DNA of 64,000 nt from Symsagittifera roscoffensis (taxonomy: Eukaryota; Xenacoelomorpha; Acoela; Convolutidae), in NCBI RefSeq assembly GCF_963678635.1, contig NC_087065.1:53385858-53449857 (forward strand). The letters are read 5' to 3'. Positions 58,067 through 64,000 of the stretch are shown piece after piece. Under the pieces are notes generated by a model. The model searched no databases and had not been told where the DNA came from. It saw only the letters and a list, made by a program, of their open reading frames with translations. The translations under genes and the position numbers were made by a program. The stretch's first letter is position 1, and each line of letters begins with the position of its first letter.

Positions 58067-58830
58067 CGTCAGATTCTTATATCACACCAAGCAGAAAAAA
58101 CTACACTCATTTGAAAAAAAAAACGTTCTAAGCCTAGTTTTGTTAAGACCATGGTCGGAACATTCTGTGCATAAAACTGTGGCATACAATTTTGAGACAA
58201 ACCTAATCTTGGAATCCTAAATCTGGGTGTAATTTGATGGATCGTGGTTGTGACTTGTTAGTACTTTTTTGTTACAGAATTTAACCTTCCTTATTTTTTT
58301 AAATAAAGTTAGCTGTGAAATGATGAAAGGAGCATGAAGTTTGATCCGACTGCATTACTGAACTAAAAAATTTTTTTCGTGGTAACAAATATATCTGTTT
58401 TGGTTATAAATTGTATAAATTGTAGACAATATAAAATATACTTAATTTTGGATTTAAATTGTGCTAATCTTTTTTCAAATTTTAAAACCTGCAAATTTCA
58501 TTGTTTCGAGTTATTTTGAAACAGCTATTAAAATTTTGAGAAGAGTTCCCTTGAAATTACATTTTTACGCGCGAGGAGCCTTTAGATCTCAAAGTTTTTC
58601 TAGCTAGCTGGCTCACTGTTTGCGTTAACTCGAAATTTTTTCACAATTTCATTAGGCATTTCAAGTTTGAGCTCATATCAGACGACTTCAGGTTTCGACT
58701 GCATTCAACTTTCAGCCTGTGCACAACATGGTGTTTGCTCAAATTATGACTTCTGGTTTGGTCATTTTGGTTGCTTTTAGTCGACCAAACGTCATTTTTT
58801 TCTGAAAGCGCTGCCTTCGTTGTCAAAATA
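58067..58830. other. Noncoding AT-rich sequence
   Basis: A family C fragment is possible at 58140-58175 (GACCATGGTCGGAACATTC). Otherwise nothing. Confidence 0.4.
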
Positions 58831-58834
58831 CTAA

Positions 58835-59035
58835 ATTGGAGAGCGGAACCCACGCCAAGAAACGCGATTGTTTGGCCAAAACTTTCCGAAAACGTCCCAA
58901 ACTGTCGTCTTTGGCTTTTTCAAATTGTTTTCATGTAATTTAAGAAAGATCGAAAAATTAAAGCTCAGATTTTTCATGTTTACGAAAATCGAATTTTTTC
59001 AAATTTCGAAAATCGTGCATCCGTGCCTGGTCTTG
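58835..59035 (-). mobile_element. hAT-type MITE family A, highly degraded copy
   Basis: CTAAATTGGAGAGCGGAACC, CACGCCAAGAAACGCGATTG, AAAACGTCCCAAACTG and GATCGAAAAATTAAAGCTC are in family order (reverse), ending in CATCCGTGCCTGG. Confidence 0.45.
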
Positions 59036-59149
59036 GGTTATATGCATTTACTCAAAATATTTTTTAAGTGAATGTTTTAAGAAAGAGTAAACGACTCTCT
59101 GAACTTATAAGTATATTAAATTGAAACGATCTTTTCCTATAAAATGGAA

Positions 59150-61480
59150 AACAAGCTACCAGAAAAACTAAGACCAGTAGGACGTGTATAGATCTATTTT
59201 TTTCCAATGTAAAAAAACAGTAACCATTTTCAAAACATCGGTAATTGTTCATTATGGAGTAATTTTAGACGCAACATCACAAAAATGCAAAAATGAAACT
59301 TTTATCACCAAAACCCGACCATGGTACAAACTTGAATCGGAATATTTTCTGAAACAACTAAATGAGTCTTTATATGAAAATTTATTTGATGTTGAAAAAA
59401 ATTAGCAAATTTAATTGCGATGAGCTTTTTTTTAATTGTTAAGCGATAAACTCAGAAATAACTTTGAATCATTTCTACCAGAACAAAAAAAACATCAATT
59501 AGAAAAGCTTTAAAGCACAAGGTTGATAATGAATTGAAAAATGCAGCACCGAAAAAACACCGGTTTAGGAAATTTTTTAAAAAAAACTGGAACCACCGAA
59601 GCCAGAAGTACATTTAAATCTCAAAGCAAAATAGTTCGCAAAATTCTGAGTCAGAAAAAAAGCATTTTATCAAAACAAATTACGTTTGGAATCCAACAAC
59701 AACAGCAGAGTATTTTTCCGTTTGTTTATTGACCTAACATGTGCTACCAAAAACAACGACCAGGAAGAAAAAAACAGAAATGTTGATGGAATTAACGACT
59801 TCTTTGCAAATTTTGGAGAAAAATTGGCGAGGAATTTTAATACTCTAAAATAATTGAGAGTCAGAAAGCAAATTAACTCAATGTTTTTTTGCTGACATAA
59901 TGCAAAAGGAAATTTCAAATATAATCGAATCGCTAAAAACCAAGTTTAGTTTGGATACATATGAAAGTAATCACTACTACTTGAAAAAAAAATTTTCTGG
60001 TTTTGTTTCCAGTTTTGACAAAATTTTTACAAGAAGGTTTGGATAGACAAGTTTTCCAGACAGTTTCAAAATTGCCAATGTTAAACCTCTCTTGAATGAA
60101 GGCAATGATCTAGACCCATCAAATTACAGGCCAATTTCTCTTTTACCAATTGTAGGTGAATTTTTGAGCGAGTCATTTATAACAGAATGAACGAATATCT
60201 CACTAACTATCAGTTACTAAAAAAATTGCCCGTTTGGGTTCAGATAAAAAAAAAGTACAATTGATGCTTTGATAACCCTAATAGAAGAAGTGCGTCAAGA
60301 TTGGAACTTTAGTATCACGAAGACACAGTGCACTTTCATTGACCTTAAGAAAGCCTTTGATACAGTTGACCACATTCCTTTACTTGAGAAATGTGACGTA
60401 TATGGTTTTCGGGACCTGTTTTTGATCTTATAAAATCTTAATTAAAAAACCGACAACAATACGCTGCCACTAAAACCAAACGCTCTCAAAATAAAAATGT
60501 GAACTATGGAGTACCACAGGGATCCATTCTAGGCCCGCTTCTTTTCATCATTTATATAAATGATATTGAGCTAAAAGAAAATAGTGAAAGTAATCTGATT
60601 TTATATGCAGACGACACTGTCATAAAAAAACTGCTAGAAGTAGTGATTTAATCGGTAAAAAACAAGAAGCGTTGGACAAAACAGCAAGTTGGCTAGAAAA
60701 AAACAAGCTGACCTTAAAAGAAGATTAAAAAAACAATTATATTATCTAAGAAGAGCGACGGAAAATCAGATGTCAAACTGAATGGAATAATTATTGAAGA
60801 AAAACAGTCGTTCCGATACTTAGGTGTTCAAATTGACTCTAAACTTTACTGATCATATTACAAAAAATGAAAATAAATTGTCGAGGTTTTGTGGGATGTA
60901 TTACAGGTTGAGGAAAGTCTTAGGTAAAGATCAACTACTGAAAGCATATAACACTTATGTGAAACCCATTTTACAGCATGGGGCTTTGGCTTATGCGTCG
61001 ACAGAAAAAACGAAATTAGAAACAATTGAACTTAAAATTAAACGGCTAATAAAAATTAATTGTTTTAAGAGAAGAAATGAAAGCATTGAAGAACTGAAAG
61101 AAAAACGCAAAAAATACTTCGTAAAGGAATTACATGTCTATGAATTATTAAAGTCACTCTGTAAGGTTTTGAGAAAAGAGTGCATATCGGCCATTGTCCA
61201 GGAAGCTGAGAACTGAGAACTGAGAAAAAGTTAAATACAATTTCGAATAAGAGAGTTTTAGCTAGGCAGACACCTGTGCAATCAAAGGGTTTACAAAAAA
61301 TTTCTGTAAAAGTTAGAATTAGAACACTTTTCGACTTTGTTCTAAAACACTACTCACATTTTGTAACTAAGATTCAGAGCTGCCCACAAAATCAATTACA
61401 AATCTTCAACCATGAGTTTTTGGACAATTTTATTCTAGGAAAATATCAACTGCTTAAACTCATTTTTGAGTGGAAATAGT
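59150..61480 (+). pseudogene. Non-LTR retrotransposon (LINE) relic with reverse transcriptase
   Basis: Translated blocks in order are FLKQLNESLYENLFDVEKN (59335-59400, region between endonuclease and RT), INDFFANFGEKLARNF (about 59790), NDLDPSNYRPISLLP (60104-60150), LKKAFDTVDHIPLLEK (60345-60390), [21 protein letters not shown] (60502-60565), [11 protein letters not shown] (60599-60630, YADD catalytic box), FRYLGVQIDSKL (60811-60845), YVKPILQHGALAYAS (60957-61000) and a basic C-terminus to 61479. These are the fingers, palm and thumb blocks of CR1/L2/Jockey-like LINE reverse transcriptases. Catalytic DD is intact, but several frameshifts and stops break the frame. The 5' end (nuclease, ORF1) is missing or degraded. 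An AT-rich tail with AATAAAG near 61905 may be the 3' end. Confidence 0.9.
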
Positions 61481-62560
61481 ATTTTAAAAAAAGATTTGCT
61501 GTGAAAGGTTGGTATACTGCTGAAATTTTTCCTTTTTTCGCTTCAAATTTTTTTCCTCTTTAAATCTTTAAATCTTTTTTTTTGTTTCTTGGTTAACTAT
61601 CGATATTGAAAAATAACAGAAGTCATAGCAGGATCAGAGGCGCCTGAAAACGGGCTGCATAGTTCCACGGCATTCTCTCAATGAGATTTCGTTTGGTTGT
61701 AATTGTAGTAACTTTTACAATGAATGGAATCTAATTTGCAAACAATTTATTATAATAATTATATTTTTTTGCTTCCTCATTTTTTCCATTAGCTGTTGGA
61801 GTAGTTTTATGCTTTTAGTCAAAAGACGATAACGACTACTTTGGTGGCGGGTACTCACTGTGTGAAGTTATGCCCTCGATTTTTTAAATTAAAGTTTTGA
61901 ACTAAATAAAGTTTTGAAATTTTTTGTATTTGATATCTCAGATAATAGATGGATAATCTTGATTTAAAAACTCTAAGCCTGCTCAGGAAAATGCTGATGC
62001 TGAATATACAGAAAGAAAGTTTTAGAGTTGCTAGGGGTTCACGACTATTTAAAGGTAAAAATAACTCTGACTCAGGAAAACAATATCAAAAATTTGGAGA
62101 AGCAACAAAAAAACTTTTTATTTTTGTTTAGTGCCGTCTAGTGCGGTTGTTTTGTATTCAGTTTTTCCCCTGTTAGCTCGCAGGTAGCTATCCGTAAGGT
62201 GAAGCATTTTAATTCGTGCACAAAAATCCTGACCCTTCCGCTAGCTACCGCCACTTGAGAGCAGCTTCAAACCAATGTTTTAAGCAACTTCAAGCAGGTT
62301 TGTAGGCATTTGTTGGTTTTTGATCCTAATTCGACCCTAGTTCGAGCTTGATTCGACCCTGATTCAAACGAAATTCGCTGTTCGACCTAATTCAGTCTGA
62401 TCATATTTCGACCAGTTCGAACTGGGTTGGTTTTGATTTAAAAAGGCTTGATTCATCTTAAAACATTTGATACTTTCCGTCATTCAATTTAAACAACTTG
62501 GACACTTATTTGATTGTCTTGATGAAATCACGCATAAGAGAAATGAGTTATAATAATGAG
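61481..62560. other. Noncoding sequence downstream of the LINE and of the peptide exon
   Basis: A short run of TTCGACC words (ATTCGACCCT, AGTTCGAGCTTGATTCGACC) lies at 62325-62420. No gene is supported. On the minus strand this region would hold the 3' UTR of the peptide exon. Confidence 0.4.
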
Positions 62561-62742
62561 TTATCGTTTTAGAGGGCGTTCGGTCTCTGATGAGTCAGAT
62601 AATCGGGCCATTCTGCTCCAAACTGACCCCCTCTTTCCCCTGCACCCCCCAGCGCACAGTCGGTAGTTCCACCAGCTGGCCGCACCTCGTTTGGCCTCCA
62701 GAGCGGCTGGGTCACTCTCCACAGCGTCGTAGTTGAAGTCAG
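62561..62742 (-). CDS. 3' terminal exon of a candidate neuropeptide/peptide-hormone precursor
   Basis: The minus strand shows a strong acceptor (GCTTTTTCACAG|CT) at 62742/62743 followed by about 60 codons ending in TAA at 62561. The exon is far more GC-rich than its flanks. It encodes ADFNYDAVESDPAALEAKR, then GAASWWNYRLCAGGCR-G-KR, then GSVWSRMARLSDSSETERPL-KR-stop. The KR pairs are classic prohormone-convertase sites, and Gly before KR is the usual amidation signal. The predicted mature product is a 16-residue peptide with two cysteines three residues apart (probable disulfide) and an amidated C-terminal Arg. The acidic stretch before the first KR looks like a spacer. I do not recognise the peptide family. 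Elevenin also ends in CRG near a KR but has wider cysteine spacing. The signal-peptide exon should lie upstream at higher coordinates and was not located. An ordinary secreted or intracellular protein cannot be excluded. Confidence 0.6.
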
Positions 62743-63180
62743 CTGTGAAAAAGCAATGAACGGTTGTTATTAAATGTTTATCGAACCTAAAAAGATAGAA
62801 TAGAGACCAAGAAATGACAGTTGCCCAAGGTTTTAGGCCAATGCTAGGCTTATCATAAAACCATATGCCTATTTGCTTCATACATGCTAATTATGCTGTA
62901 AAATTTCCATAGAAAAGAACTCTTTAACTCTAAAACTACTGATACGAGCAATTGTGTACTTTTTAGAAGATAAAAAAGTATTTGAACAGTTTTGGCAGTC
63001 TATTTGAATAATGTTTTTTTTTACCCACTCTGCCGGTTTTTGTGTAAAAACTGTTTGCCAGTTTTATAGATTGCAAGTTGTCAGATGAGCTATAGAATGT
63101 TTTACTATAGAAAAGTTAAGTTTCTTATCATAAGATATTATTCGACACTGCCCAAAATGAGGTATTTAATTTTTTACAAT
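62743..63180. other. Intron upstream (minus sense) of the peptide exon
   Basis: The polypyrimidine tract of the acceptor is at 62743-62755. Segment 62940-63110 has a diverged counterpart at 63800-63930 (GCAATTGTGTACT, AAAAACTGTTTGCCAGTTTT, ATAGATTGC). No further exon is seen. Confidence 0.45.
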
Positions 63181-63539
63181 GTTTGAGCGAAGCTGTAGAA
63201 AAAAGGTGATTAATTCACTTCAAAGATTGCTGTTCCGACCATTGCAAATGGGGAGGAAAATTGTATTTGGGTGCGTTTAAGTTTTTTTGTATTTTTTCCA
63301 AGCAAAATCATGTACCTCAAAAAATCATTAGAATGCGTCAAATGATGAATCAAACAGAAGCCTTTTCAGTCGGTCTGAGCGAAGTTGTAGAAAATAGTTT
63401 TCAAACATTCAAACAATGTTTGAGCGAAGTTGTAGAAAAAAGGTGATTAATTCACTTCAAAGATTGCTGTTCCGACCATTGCAAATGGGGAGGAAAATTG
63501 TGTTTGGGTGCGTTTTAGTTTTTTTTGTATTTTTTCCAT
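63181..63539 (+). repeat. Two copies of a 120-bp segment overlapping family C
   Basis: Segments 63181-63300 and 63418-63539 are almost identical (GTTTGAGCGAAGCTGTAGAA, AAGATTGCTGTTCCGACCAT, GCAAATGGGGAGGAAAATTG, GGGTGCGTTT). A third partial GAGCGAAGTTGTAGAAAA is at 63378. The second half of each is a reverse family C fragment. Confidence 0.85.
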
Positions 63540-63559
63540 ATAAGCGTATAAAGTATAAA

Positions 63560-64000
63560 AATTTTTAACTTCTTATAAAAAGTTTAAGCTTTAATTAGGC
63601 CCCAGCAGAATAAACCAGTTTTTCTAGGTCTCAGCAGAAAAACCATAAAGAGTTTCCATTTGCCGGAAGGTTTTTGAAAAAAACATAAGGGGAAGGGGAA
63701 CTTTTTTTATCTTCAATCAGACAATCTCACACTTGGAGTGGGTAGACGCTTAGCAAGTTTTGCTGAATCTTTTCAGCAGCTAAATAAAAGAAAAATGAAC
63801 AATTGTGTACTGTCCAGAAAGAAAAAAACGTTGAATATTTTCGGCATAATACTTGAATACACGCTTTGTCGGCTTCTGTATGCACACTGTTTGCTAATTT
63901 TATAGATTGCTAGCTATAGAATTGTTTATTTAAAATTGTTATGGTATCATCAATATAATTCAACGATATTATAAGGAAAAATTTATGGTTTTTTTCCAAC
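63560..64000. other. Noncoding AT-rich sequence
   Basis: Apart from the diverged counterpart of 62940-63110, nothing is recognised. Confidence 0.4.

Overview
The window reads as AT-rich nuclear DNA of an invertebrate metazoan. There are no operons or densely packed genes. The coding exons I can support are short, isolated, richer in GC than their surroundings and bounded by splice sites. The rest is intronic or intergenic DNA full of DNA-transposon derivatives (MITEs), decayed retroelements and a tandem satellite. The species cannot be named from the sequence; a PDZRN-type gene and a candidate neuropeptide precursor point to a bilaterian-grade animal.

Genes. Two minus-strand exons about 34 kb apart look like parts of one PDZRN3/PDZRN4-like (RING-zinc finger-coiled coil-PDZ) E3 ligase gene. 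The exon at 36735-37022 holds the end of the zinc finger and the coiled coil; the exon at about 2240-2437 holds the second half of the first PDZ domain. The exon for the first half of that PDZ domain was not located. If the link holds, most of 2.4-36.7 kb is intron. A separate minus-strand 3' terminal exon at 62561-62742 encodes dibasic (KR) sites around a short two-cysteine peptide with an amidation signal, as in a neuropeptide or peptide-hormone precursor.

Mobile elements. Family A is a hAT-type MITE of about 0.4 kb (termini CAGGGGCGGATCTA, 8-bp target duplication at its cleanest copy) with about twelve copies. One copy is split by a 1,003-bp element with CCCGGGTTGAC termini. Families B and C are further dispersed repeats without visible coding capacity. 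Several snap-back or inverted-repeat MITEs occur, one of them inside a gypsy-like LTR. Decayed coding elements are a gypsy-like LTR retroelement (42425 to about 46900, with zinc-knuckle and DSG protease remnants), a MULE transposase relic (30855-31640, minus), a non-LTR retrotransposon with reverse transcriptase (59150-61480, plus), and a 3.6-kb element with 135-bp direct terminal repeats and an unrecognised gag-like protein (53383-56963).

Other structure. A satellite at 35221-35970 has a 75-bp unit organised into 225-bp higher-order repeats. A local duplication at 15.4-16.2 kb encloses a copied family A segment. A 1.9-kb stretch at 49.7-51.56 kb differs in composition from its surroundings. 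A 200-bp assembly gap follows a poly-C tract at 39833-40032. Most long open frames in the window come from these repeats and are not genes.
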